Shown: positions 1 to 5,766 of the stretch, in pieces
Position numbering within the stretch: position 1 is the stretch's first letter
Layout: each line of letters opens with the position of its first letter
Origin: Methanosarcina sp.
GTDB lineage: Archaea; Halobacteriota; Methanosarcinia; Methanosarcinales; Methanosarcinaceae
Length of the DNA: 5,809 nt
Assembly (NCBI GenBank): GCA_017883485.1
Contig: JADGNM010000180.1
Span: 1 to 5,809, forward strand
Direction: 5' to 3'
Position numbers and translations under genes: made by a program
Notes under the pieces: model-generated
Database searches by the model: none
Told to the model about the DNA's origin: nothing
What the model saw: only the letters and a program-made list of their open reading frames with translations

Positions 1-375
1 TCCATTTGCTGTCATCGATTTCGCAGCAAACAAGGTATTTGGTTTAATATGGTCTAATGATGATGTTTTCATCTGGTAATGTGACATAGTCAAGTTAATC
101 TTCGAGATATCAATTACTCTTTCTTCAGGAAAGTATAATTCCGACTCAATGCTGACAGTATAAGTAATGTCTGCAAGATCAGTAAAAATATAATATCCGC
201 TCAGGTTCTTAATGGGAACTATATTTCTTTCTTTTATTATCACCTTCAAATGGCCTGTAGCCTCTTTCTTAGTAAAATCATCTATTATTGAAATTGCTAG
301 AGACAGAGTAGTGGTTATGGAGTCTCCTTTATAAATGGTGGATTTATCGGTGACATAAGGTGTAACAAAAGTCAT
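1..375 (-). CDS. Beta-rich protein with carboxypeptidase-regulatory-like fold, 5' part (eCIS cluster)
   Basis: This open frame starts at the ATG at 373-375 and runs off the left edge, giving 125 residues with no stop. It is too short at the edge to tell the full length. The translation is rich in alternating beta-strand residues. Around residues 60-85 it carries a pattern (NLSGYYIFTDL, then ITYTVSIES, then a Tyr-Phe-Pro turn) typical of transthyretin/carboxypeptidase-regulatory-like beta-sandwich domains. Small proteins of this kind are known next to DUF4255 genes in contractile-injection clusters, just before the sheath gene; that placement is family knowledge, not visible here. It begins 11 bases after the stop of the DUF4255 gene, so the two are almost certainly co-transcribed and perhaps translationally coupled. 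A weak GTGAG lies about 10 bases before the ATG. An in-frame TGA just upstream excludes a longer start. The precise role (structural decoration or baseplate/sheath accessory) is unknown. Confidence 0.75.
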   Translation of the reverse strand, partial: MTFVTPYVTDKSTIYKGDSITTTLSLAISIIDDFTKKEATGHLKVIIKERNIVPIKNLSGYYIFTDLADITYTVSIESELYFPEERVIDISKINLTMSHYQMKTSSLDHIKPNTLFAAKSMTANG

Positions 376-386
376 TACTTTTCAGC

Positions 387-983
387 TCACTTTGGTACAA
401 TTGGATTATAGCCAGCCTCTTTGGACATCACTCTATGTACAGTGATTTCGCGGCCGGAGTCTATCATTACTGGAGTAACAAGAAAGCAAATCGATGACCT
501 GAAGGGTTTTCCCGGAAAGGTTGTCCACATCTTGGTCATATCATCCAGGCTTACAGGAGTTAGCGTAATATGCAGGTCATATCCGTTCATAGCCAGGCTC
601 CCTTTTAAAACCGAACCAGTCAGCATAGAGTTATCATTTATGATCTGTATGGCTTTGCCCAGGATACTATGTTCTTCTCTGGTCCTCTCGGTTATATCCT
701 GTACTCCAGAGGGATAAGCTGTTAAAATGTAGTATAGGTCCAGAGCTATAGGCGGGAATTTTAATTTTGTGGGATCTTTTATCTGCATCTCCTGATTTTT
801 TAAATGAATGTTTTCGAGGACCTGATAAAGGAAAATCGATAGCCGTACATCATCATTGGCTTCAATTTCTCCTGGAGAAGCCATCACTATCGATCCCCTC
901 CTGGGAATAAGGTCCTGCATATTGTCTCTTAAGAGCTCAATAAGAGTCTCTCCAAGATCTGCTATAGCTCTGTAGTCTGCCAT
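387..983 (-). CDS. DUF4255 / Pvc16 N-terminal domain protein, putative eCIS tail terminator
   Basis: The 198-residue product matches the DUF4255 (Pvc16_N) family in layout. It has an N-terminal helix (IADLGETLIELLRDN), then the segment VRLSIFLYQVLEN, the hallmark PPIALDLYYILTAY near residues 77-90, a helical EHSILGKAIQIINDN, and a C-terminal sandwich with LTPVSLDDMTKMWTTF and YRSS-like KPFRSSICFLVTPVMIDS. In Photorhabdus PVC and Serratia Afp the homologue (Pvc16/Afp16) caps the tube and sheath and ends tail growth. Those proteins are longer, whereas many stand-alone DUF4255 proteins are about this size, so the copy looks complete. It follows the ATPase gene after a 76-base gap that holds a possible TATA box, and precedes the next gene by only 11 bases. 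The ATG at 983 is the only sensible start: the nearby ATG at 996 is out of frame. The family call is firm; the tail-terminator role is by homology. Confidence 0.9.
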   Translation of the reverse strand: MADYRAIADLGETLIELLRDNMQDLIPRRGSIVMASPGEIEANDDVRLSIFLYQVLENIHLKNQEMQIKDPTKLKFPPIALDLYYILTAYPSGVQDITERTREEHSILGKAIQIINDNSMLTGSVLKGSLAMNGYDLHITLTPVSLDDMTKMWTTFPGKPFRSSICFLVTPVMIDSGREITVHRVMSKEAGYNPIVPK

Positions 984-1000
984 AATTTTGTTCCATGCCT

Positions 1001-1014
1001 TTATTTTATAAAAG
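1001..1014 (-). promoter_or_regulatory. Possible internal TATA box before the DUF4255 gene
   Basis: Read on the minus strand this is CTTTTATAAAATAA, a good archaeal TATA-like box. Its centre lies about 25 bases before the A of the DUF4255 start codon, so a transcript from it would start at or very near the ATG and be leaderless. The box also sits inside a weak dyad, CCTTT (998-1002) and AAAGG (1011-1015). AT-rich archaeal spacers give such matches by chance, so this is tentative. Confidence 0.35.
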
Positions 1015-1059
1015 GAAGTCTTAGCGTCTCTAAAGTAAACACAATAAATTTATCCAGAA

Positions 1060-3231
1060 TTATTTGCAAAACTGATAGTATTCTCTAAAATCAGCTTCTG
1101 TAAAAAGTTTTCCAATTTTTTCGTATTCTCTTTTTGTTGCTTTAATTAAATGTTCCATTTCTACAGCCATAGAGTCTTCTGCAGCCAAAAATGAAGCAGC
1201 AAGAACTACATTCTTGATATTTCCCCCAGATAACTTGAATTTCAAAAGAAAAGCAAAATTTACGTCATTTGCAATTGGGGTTTCTTCTGGAAATGTTTTT
1301 CGCCAAATCTTTTCTCTAGACTTTTCATCAGGAAGTGGAAACTCTACTGTAAAATGAAGTCTGCGGAGAAAAGCATCGTCCATATTTTTCCGGAAATTGC
1401 TTGCAAGAATAACTATCCCTTCATGTTCCTCCATCTTTTGAAGTAAATAGGCGGTCTCAATATTCGCATAACGGTCGTGTGAATCCTTTACTTCTGATCT
1501 CTTACCAAAAAGGGCATCAGCTTCGTCAAAAAAGAGGATCGAGTTGCTCGTTTCGGCCTCATCAAATATTTTTTTCAGATTTTTCTCGGTTTCCCCTATG
1601 TATTTGCTGACAAGTCTCGACAAATCAATTTTATAAAGGTCCAGTTTAACCTCATTAGCAAGAATTTCTGCAGCCATCGTTTTCCCGGTTCCAGGTGGCC
1701 CTGAAAAGAGAACATTGAGACCTTTTCCGAGAGATAACTTCTTTTCAAAGCCCCAGTCGTAATGTACTTTTCCCTTATACTTGATAAAACCAGAAACTTC
1801 CTTCAAATGTTTTAATATGTCTTTCGAAAGAACAATGTCTTCCCATTTATAGCGCGAATTGACTTTCAGAGCAAGAGAACTGAGTTTTGGGTTGGACTGA
1901 ACCTTGCAGCCTTTATAGAGATTTTCAATAGAAAGTACCGGGCTGGCTGTATTTTTCCACCCTGAAAAACTGCATGCTGTGCGGGTGGCATCCATTATTT
2001 GACCGCCGCTGAACCTGAATTTGCTCGCAAGCGCATTCAGATCCACCTCTCCGGCCAGCTTGCAATCTTTCAGGCAGGATTCCCATAACTGTTTTCTAAC
2101 CGGGTATGAAGGCAGAGGAAAGGAGTATGGAACAAAGCCGTTGTTTATCAAACCTTTATCAAACTCCATCGATACTGTTCCTGCCAAAAATATCAGTCCC
2201 GGAAAGGTCCTTATGGCCTGAATCAATAACTCACGAGAATTCTTTGGTTCTTCGCCTTCGAGAAGCACATCAAAAACTTGAAAATACAGTGCAGAATTTT
2301 GCAGGAGCGCTTCTCTCATAACAAGATATGCGATATCAATTGACCTAACTTCAATCAGGACTTTTGAATCCACTATAGCGAGATTTATCCCCAGTTCCTT
2401 GCAGATAGCTTCGGCAGCCATTTTTTTCCCGCTTCCTGAAGGGCCGCAAAATAGAATATTCGGTCGGAATTTGTTTTTCTTGTACCAGCTTGCTATACTC
2501 ATTAGCTTATTTTTGAAATCTACAGGCAGAATCAGGTCATCAAAAGATTTTTTTGGTTTTATTACATATGAAAAATTCCGAATTTTCGGATCCAGTTCAT
2601 CAAACCCAAGTAGAAAATTGATTATTCTTTCATCGATTTTGATGAAGTTAGATATAAGGGATGAATTAGCGTTTGTTTCTCCTTCTAATAGGTGTATCAG
2701 GTGATTTTTTCGAAGGGAGGCTGCATGCGAAAAATAAGCCCTGGATTTAATCTTTTCTTTTATTGTTGGGAAATGCAGGGTAATAGCAAGGTCTACAGTC
2801 GGCTTTTTTTTCGTTACGTCGTTTTGAAGAAATGAATAAATCTTTTCATACCTGAGGTCCAGTTCCGGGGCAAGCCCGATTAAAAGTATATCTCTCTCAA
2901 AAGGGTCAAGATCAAAAAGCTCTGAAAGAATATGAAGCCTCAGTTCAGCACCTTTCTTCAGGCTTTCTTCCTTTTTGGCATCGATTTCTTTTCTTATTTC
3001 CTTTATTTCATTAAGTCTTTCAATTCTTATATCTTGCCGTATTTCTTGCCTGCATCCAAAACCCGGATTTCTCTGGATTTGTTGTATTTCAGCTTCTGAG
3101 ACATATAGACCTCTAAATTCGTCAACAGTTTCAGGAAACTCTTCTCGCAAGCTTTCAAGGTAGCTTCGTATCAGTAAATCTATTCTGGAAAGTTCGTCCA
3201 GAAGGTGTTCGATATTCTCATATGGCTTCAT
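1060..3231 (-). CDS. Double-AAA+ ATPase of contractile injection system (Afp15/Pvc15-like)
   Basis: The 723-residue protein has an N-terminal helical region (about 1-215, highly charged and possibly coiled-coil at 62-98) followed by two AAA+ modules. Module 1 (about 228-440) has a Walker A-like GPSGSGKK at 263-270, with Lys where Ser/Thr is expected, and a degenerate Walker B ending in Asp321-Val instead of Asp-Glu. Module 2 (about 463-710) is canonical: Walker A GPPGTGKT at 511-518, the pore-loop region SKYIGETEKN, Walker B ILFFDEAD at 565-572, sensor-1 Asn612 and arginine-finger candidates Arg623/Arg624. This N-domain plus two-module layout next to a DUF4255 gene is typical of the ATPase in eCIS clusters. 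In Photorhabdus PVC that ATPase is linked to payload loading or particle assembly; its role here is inferred. The ATG at 3231 is preceded by an in-frame TAG with no other good start between, and has no Shine-Dalgarno. The next gene lies 76 bases downstream. Confidence 0.92.
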   Translation of the reverse strand: MKPYENIEHLLDELSRIDLLIRSYLESLREEFPETVDEFRGLYVSEAEIQQIQRNPGFGCRQEIRQDIRIERLNEIKEIRKEIDAKKEESLKKGAELRLHILSELFDLDPFERDILLIGLAPELDLRYEKIYSFLQNDVTKKKPTVDLAITLHFPTIKEKIKSRAYFSHAASLRKNHLIHLLEGETNANSSLISNFIKIDERIINFLLGFDELDPKIRNFSYVIKPKKSFDDLILPVDFKNKLMSIASWYKKNKFRPNILFCGPSGSGKKMAAEAICKELGINLAIVDSKVLIEVRSIDIAYLVMREALLQNSALYFQVFDVLLEGEEPKNSRELLIQAIRTFPGLIFLAGTVSMEFDKGLINNGFVPYSFPLPSYPVRKQLWESCLKDCKLAGEVDLNALASKFRFSGGQIMDATRTACSFSGWKNTASPVLSIENLYKGCKVQSNPKLSSLALKVNSRYKWEDIVLSKDILKHLKEVSGFIKYKGKVHYDWGFEKKLSLGKGLNVLFSGPPGTGKTMAAEILANEVKLDLYKIDLSRLVSKYIGETEKNLKKIFDEAETSNSILFFDEADALFGKRSEVKDSHDRYANIETAYLLQKMEEHEGIVILASNFRKNMDDAFLRRLHFTVEFPLPDEKSREKIWRKTFPEETPIANDVNFAFLLKFKLSGGNIKNVVLAASFLAAEDSMAVEMEHLIKATKREYEKIGKLFTEADFREYYQFCK

Positions 3232-3238
3232 AAGTATA

Positions 3239-3251
3239 GCATTCAGAATGC
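3239..3251. repeat. Perfect dyad just upstream of the ATPase start codon
   Basis: GCATTC-A-GAATGC is a perfect 6+6 inverted repeat with a one-base centre, ending 7 bases before the ATPase ATG. In the mRNA it could fold only as a 5-bp stem with a 3-base loop, covering the position where a ribosome binding site would sit; as DNA it resembles a small repressor operator. Function is unproven. Confidence 0.4.
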
Positions 3252-3308
3252 CTATCTATTTTTTTAGGAAACCAGGCTTTCAGGAAATCGACTTCCACTC
3301 AGGATTAC

Positions 3309-3698
3309 TCATCTGAGATCTCTGAAGCCAAAAACGCTCTGGTATGCATAAACCAGAATCTGTTCATCCGAAAACTTACCATGTGACTTAAGCCTGTCCA
3401 CTTCCAGTAAGAATCTTCCGATTTGCTCGGAATGTATTTTATTATTTTCCGCAAACGCCACCGCTAAAATTTTCAACTCTTTTTTTGTAGAATACTTTTT
3501 TGGCCAGCTTCCATCCACGAAATTAAAAATAAGCCCGCAATTACTATGTCCTATGGTTCTTGTGGATGGATTTATGGAAGTATTTATATATACTTTGAAT
3601 GTGTCATCTCTTACCAGTCTCCCACATTCACATACAAATATAGAATCATCTCCTTCGCAACCCTTCTTGAAAGTAATCCCGATTTTGTAGGTAATCAT
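3309..3698 (-). CDS. Protein of unknown function with possible zinc site, first gene of the eCIS run
   Basis: I do not recognise a family for this 129-residue protein. The N-terminal half (1-65) is predicted beta-rich and contains Cys23-Glu-Cys25-Gly, then His51-Ser-Asn-Cys54-Gly. This CxC...HxxC spacing could bind zinc, with Cys14 as an extra candidate. The C-terminal half (70-129) is helical and charged (KKELKILAVAFAENN, then QIGRFLLEVDRLKSHGKFSDEQILVYAY). There is no signal peptide or membrane segment, so it is probably cytoplasmic. It lies 77 bases upstream of the ATPase gene on the same strand and would be the first gene of the transcript, hence a candidate accessory or regulatory protein, or an unrelated neighbour. 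The ATG at 3698 is chosen because a TAG lies in frame upstream with no other ATG. No Shine-Dalgarno is visible; TATATAA occurs just before the ATG, too close to act as a TATA box for this start. Confidence 0.7.
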   Translation of the reverse strand: MITYKIGITFKKGCEGDDSIFVCECGRLVRDDTFKVYINTSINPSTRTIGHSNCGLIFNFVDGSWPKKYSTKKELKILAVAFAENNKIHSEQIGRFLLEVDRLKSHGKFSDEQILVYAYQSVFGFRDLR

Positions 3699-3750
3699 GT
3701 TATATAGTTGAAAGCTAAAAATCCCTAACTAAAATCCATTTTGGCTTTGA

Positions 3751-3760
3751 TGGCTATATG
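3751..3760 (-). promoter_or_regulatory. Weak candidate TATA box for the eCIS-side transcript
   Basis: Read on the minus strand this is CATATAGCCA, centred about 58 bases before the ATG at 3698, which would give a start near 3730 and a leader of about 30 bases. The match is poor and other AT-rich sites are nearby, so this is only the best-placed candidate for the promoter of the three- or four-gene minus-strand run. Confidence 0.2.
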
Positions 3761-3790
3761 TCTCGAAACAGAGTAAAATACCGTGCATCA

Positions 3791-3841
3791 AACTTAAAAG
3801 TAACTTAAGGACGATTCCCAACAAATGCCAGCTACTTTTAA
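3791..3841. repeat. Direct and inverted repeats in the divergent intergenic region
   Basis: AACTTAA occurs at 3791-3797 and again at 3802-3808, an 11-base period close to one DNA helical turn. Overlapping it, TTAAAAGTA (3794-3802) is matched by its perfect reverse complement TACTTTTAA at 3833-3841 across a 30-base spacer. Such phased short repeats can be operators, but the sequence is AT-rich and chance is a real alternative. They lie about 95-145 bases upstream of the minus-strand 129-residue gene and 40-90 bases upstream of the decayed plus-strand gene start. Confidence 0.3.
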
Positions 3842-3880
3842 TATGAGATACTTTACGAAAAATACAGTATCAAAAAAACG

Positions 3881-4035
3881 ATGAAGATCCGAAATCTATA
3901 GTTTATACTGGTCCTAGGAGTTTTCATCGCCAAATTGCTCGCTCCAGATAGCCAGATGAAGGTGTCCTCAAAAAGAAGACAAGTTTGGTAAATCTAGTGT
4001 ACTCTGTAACTATATATACTTTTTTGATAGCATAA
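3881..4035 (+). pseudogene. Decayed 5' end of a secreted-protein gene (signal peptide relic)
   Basis: From the ATG at 3881 the frame reads MKIRNL, an in-frame TAG at 3899-3901, then FILVLGVFIAKLLAPDSQ: a basic start, a hydrophobic core and an Ala-Pro-x-Ser turn, as in archaeal Sec signal peptides. That frame ends at TAA 3989-3991. Moving to another frame at about 3954 gives DEGVLKKKTSLVNLVYS and on to a TAA at 4033-4035. Restoring one base near 3952-3954 would read Ser-Ala-Asp-Glu, a plausible signal-peptidase site followed by an acidic and then basic mature start. So the stretch looks like a secreted-protein gene with one nonsense and one frameshift change, and with the body of the gene lost or never present: downstream DNA becomes promoter-like. 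In an organism using pyrrolysine the TAG might be read through, but the frameshift makes function unlikely. The family of the lost protein cannot be told. Confidence 0.5.
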
Positions 4036-4084
4036 AATTTTAGTATGTAAAATAGTCTCATTTTAATAATTCGTTAGTTATACT

Positions 4085-4100
4085 AAACTTTTTATAAAAG
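4085..4100 (+). promoter_or_regulatory. TATA box and BRE-like element of the taw2 gene
   Basis: AAACTT followed by TTTATAAAAG is a good archaeal BRE/TATA combination. With the usual spacing of about 25 bases, transcription would start near 4118-4123, leaving a leader of about 25-30 bases before the ATG at 4149. The leader has no Shine-Dalgarno but contains an out-of-frame ATG at 4126. Confidence 0.6.
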
Positions 4101-4148
4101 AGTTCAAACAAAAAACATTAATCTCATGCACTCTATCCTTCAATCTCA

Positions 4149-5180
4149 ATGTACTTGATAATCCGGGTTCCTCCTGAGAAAGGAGAAGAAATCAGAAAAA
4201 AGGCAGCAGCTGGAAAATTCCTCGATACTACCAGAAAAATCAGGAAAGTTCAGACCGAAGAAGGCAGTTTCCTTGAAATTCCAGTTACGGAGGCTGCTGG
4301 GAAAATAGTGGGCGATTTTCCAGTAATCGAGCAGGAAAGCCCCGAGTTTATGAAAAAGACAATGTCTTTGAGAGAACGCTTTAAAGATTCCCTTTGCGAA
4401 GCCGAAAAAACACACCTCCCATCAGGCTGGCAGATCCTTGGAGACATAATAATAGTTAGTATCCCGGAGATACTTGAAGGTAAAAAGATAATGGTAGCCG
4501 AAGCTCTACTTTCCATGTACCCGAAGTGCAGAAGTGTTGTAAGGGATTTCGGAATCGAAGGGCAGTTTCGCCAGCCAAAAAGGGAACTTCTTCTCGGCGA
4601 CGGGACAGAAACAGTCCATAAGGAGAATGGCTGTCTTTTCAAGCAGGATGTAACAAAGGTGATGTATTCAAAAGGCAACCTTGAAGAAAGAAAAAGGATG
4701 AGCAGACTAGGAAACGGGGAGATCATCGTGGACATGTTTGCAGGGATAGGTTATTTTTCAATTCCCATGGCTGTCCATTCCAGGCCGAGAAAAATAATAA
4801 GCATCGAAATAAACCCTGAATCCTTTGCTTACCTAGAGGAGAATATCAGGCTAAACCAGGTGGAAGATATCATATCCCCAATCTGTGGAGACTGCTCGAA
4901 GCTTACTCCGGAAGGAACAGCTGACCGCGTGCTTATGGGTTATGTGGGAACTACGCATTACTATCTGGAACCGGCTATTAAAGCTCTGAAGAATAGCGGT
5001 GGGTTTCTGCACTATCACGAAACAGTCCCGGAAAAACTTGCCAAGACCAGGCCTCAAGAAAGGATAAAAAAAGCTGCTGAAACCCTGGGGAAAAAAATAA
5101 AAATACTGGAGATCCGCAGGATAAAAAAATACTCCCCCGGCGTCCTGCATGTGGTTGTAGACGCGAGAATCTTCGAATGA
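4149..5180 (+). CDS. taw2: tRNA-Phe 4-demethylwyosine(37) aminocarboxypropyltransferase Taw2
   Basis: The 343-residue product is a Trm5/TYW2-family class I methyltransferase-fold enzyme. Taw2 moves the 3-amino-3-carboxypropyl group of S-adenosylmethionine onto C7 of 4-demethylwyosine at G37 of tRNA-Phe, after Trm5 (m1G37) and Taw1, in the cytoplasm. The N-terminal 1-185 is the family's RNA-binding/accessory part (VRDFGIEGQFRQPKRELLLG at 131-150, then the TEVxHKENGC-like strand near 154-162). The SAM-binding core has motif I VDMFAGIGYFSIP at 194-206, Glu220 with INP, and ENIRLN at 231-236. Position 259-265 reads DRVLMGY followed by GTTHYYL, and 287-292 LHYHET. Trm5 methyltransferases have an Asn-Leu-Pro motif at that place, so MGY plus HYHET marks Taw2. 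The end, IKKYSPGVLHVVVD, is also Taw2-like. The call is by remembered family motifs. It is monocistronic, divergent from the eCIS run, and ends 82 bases before a convergent gene. Confidence 0.9.
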   Translation: MYLIIRVPPEKGEEIRKKAAAGKFLDTTRKIRKVQTEEGSFLEIPVTEAAGKIVGDFPVIEQESPEFMKKTMSLRERFKDSLCEAEKTHLPSGWQILGDIIIVSIPEILEGKKIMVAEALLSMYPKCRSVVRDFGIEGQFRQPKRELLLGDGTETVHKENGCLFKQDVTKVMYSKGNLEERKRMSRLGNGEIIVDMFAGIGYFSIPMAVHSRPRKIISIEINPESFAYLEENIRLNQVEDIISPICGDCSKLTPEGTADRVLMGYVGTTHYYLEPAIKALKNSGGFLHYHETVPEKLAKTRPQERIKKAAETLGKKIKILEIRRIKKYSPGVLHVVVDARIFE

Positions 5181-5181
5181 A

Positions 5182-5200
5182 TTTTGATGTATTTTAATTT
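5182..5200 (+). terminator. Possible U-rich terminator of taw2
   Basis: Directly after the taw2 stop codon the plus strand carries T-rich runs (TTTTGATGTATTTTAATTT) without a stem-loop. Archaeal termination often uses such U-rich tracts, and termination here would fit the convergent neighbour. The tract is not strongly pure, so support is moderate. Confidence 0.35.
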
Positions 5201-5262
5201 ACTCAAACAAGTTATTTATCACCTGAGCAGTTGTAAAACCGGATATGGTAATCGAAACGACC

Positions 5263-5715
5263 CTATTTTTCTCCGGGGCCGCTGCTTACTTTTACATCCA
5301 TTCCGAGAATTTTGTTGTAAAAATCCTTTTTCTGACTGAGAGGCCACCACCCATAGAGGAAAACATTAACAGGCTCCCACATCGCAACCCAGCCGATGAT
5401 AGTCAGGCCTTCGGAAAGCATGGTTTTTAACAGGTCTCCTTCAAGAGTTGAAAGAAGTCCTGTTACGAGCAGGCAAAGAAAAAGAAAAACAACGCCAATT
5501 GCCATGTTTCGCCTCCCTCGCTGAAGAACCCTTCTAAGCTCGATATCAGTAAGGAGACTTCTGTACGAAAAATGATTTTTGATAGCTTTTTTAAGAGTCT
5601 TTTCCGTTTCCTTTTCAATTTCTGATGGGGGGAGATGTATCATCAGTTCAAGAGGTTTTTTAAGAGGAAACTCCGCTACTGAATTATAAAGATATATTTC
5701 TGCATTCACATCCAT
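5263..5715 (-). CDS. Two-helix membrane protein of unknown function
   Basis: The 150-residue product has a soluble N-terminal part of about 65 residues. It then has a basic stretch (RRVLQRGRRN), a first hydrophobic helix at about 71-89 (MAIGVVFLFLCLLVTGLL) and a second at about 103-122 in the block GLTIIGWVAMWEPVNVFLYG, followed by WWP and a charged tail. The GWVAMWxPxxxFLYxWWP block resembles a conserved small membrane-protein family found in bacteria and methanogens with no assigned function; this is recollection and cannot be checked here. The positive stretch before helix 1 and the lysines after helix 2 suggest both ends are cytoplasmic. The start at 5715 fits a TATA box about 45 bases upstream (5757-5766), giving a leader near 20 bases; an ATG 7 bases earlier is out of frame. 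It is monocistronic in view and convergent with taw2. No link to wybutosine synthesis or the injection system is apparent. Confidence 0.8.
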   Translation of the reverse strand: MDVNAEIYLYNSVAEFPLKKPLELMIHLPPSEIEKETEKTLKKAIKNHFSYRSLLTDIELRRVLQRGRRNMAIGVVFLFLCLLVTGLLSTLEGDLLKTMLSEGLTIIGWVAMWEPVNVFLYGWWPLSQKKDFYNKILGMDVKVSSGPGEK

Positions 5716-5756
5716 TGGTCATCGGTTAAGGAAAAAGTATCAATCTTGCTATCGAT

Positions 5757-5766
5757 TTTATATAAT
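5757..5766 (-). promoter_or_regulatory. TATA box of the membrane-protein gene
   Basis: Read on the minus strand this is TTATATAAAA preceded by TTAAA, a near-ideal archaeal TATA element. Usual spacing predicts a transcript start near 5735 and a leader of about 20 bases to the ATG at 5715, with no Shine-Dalgarno in it. Because TTTTATATAA reads nearly the same on both strands, it could also serve a divergent plus-strand gene beyond the window edge. Confidence 0.6.

Noticed and set aside
2399..2704. A 101-codon plus-strand open frame
   Set aside because: It lies wholly inside the ATPase gene on the opposite strand, and its translation has no domain character. The same holds for the plus-strand frames at 421-717, 2021-2321 and 2975-3163.
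3879..3929. Inverted repeat CGATGAA (3879-3885) / TTCATCG (3923-3929) as an insertion-sequence end pair
   Set aside because: The arms are only 7 bases, there is no flanking target duplication and no transposase; the left arm overlaps the relic's start codon and is most likely chance.
3699..4148. tRNA, small structured RNA or CRISPR array in the intergenic region
   Set aside because: No cloverleaf-like arms, no GC-rich stem and no regularly spaced repeats with unique spacers were seen; only short AT-rich repeats and the gene relic.
4146..5150. Minus-strand open frames (4146-4415, 4250-4735, 4851-5150)
   Set aside because: All are antisense to taw2, which has clear SAM-binding and Taw2 motifs; their translations are low-complexity Phe/Ser-rich shadows.
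4149..5180. Trm5 (m1G37 methyltransferase) as the identity of this gene
   Set aside because: The Asn-Leu-Pro catalytic-site motif expected of Trm5 is replaced by MGY and followed by HYHET, which are Taw2 features.
5245..5430. A 61-codon plus-strand open frame after taw2
   Set aside because: It is antisense to the 150-residue membrane-protein gene, which has a better TATA box and coherent helices.
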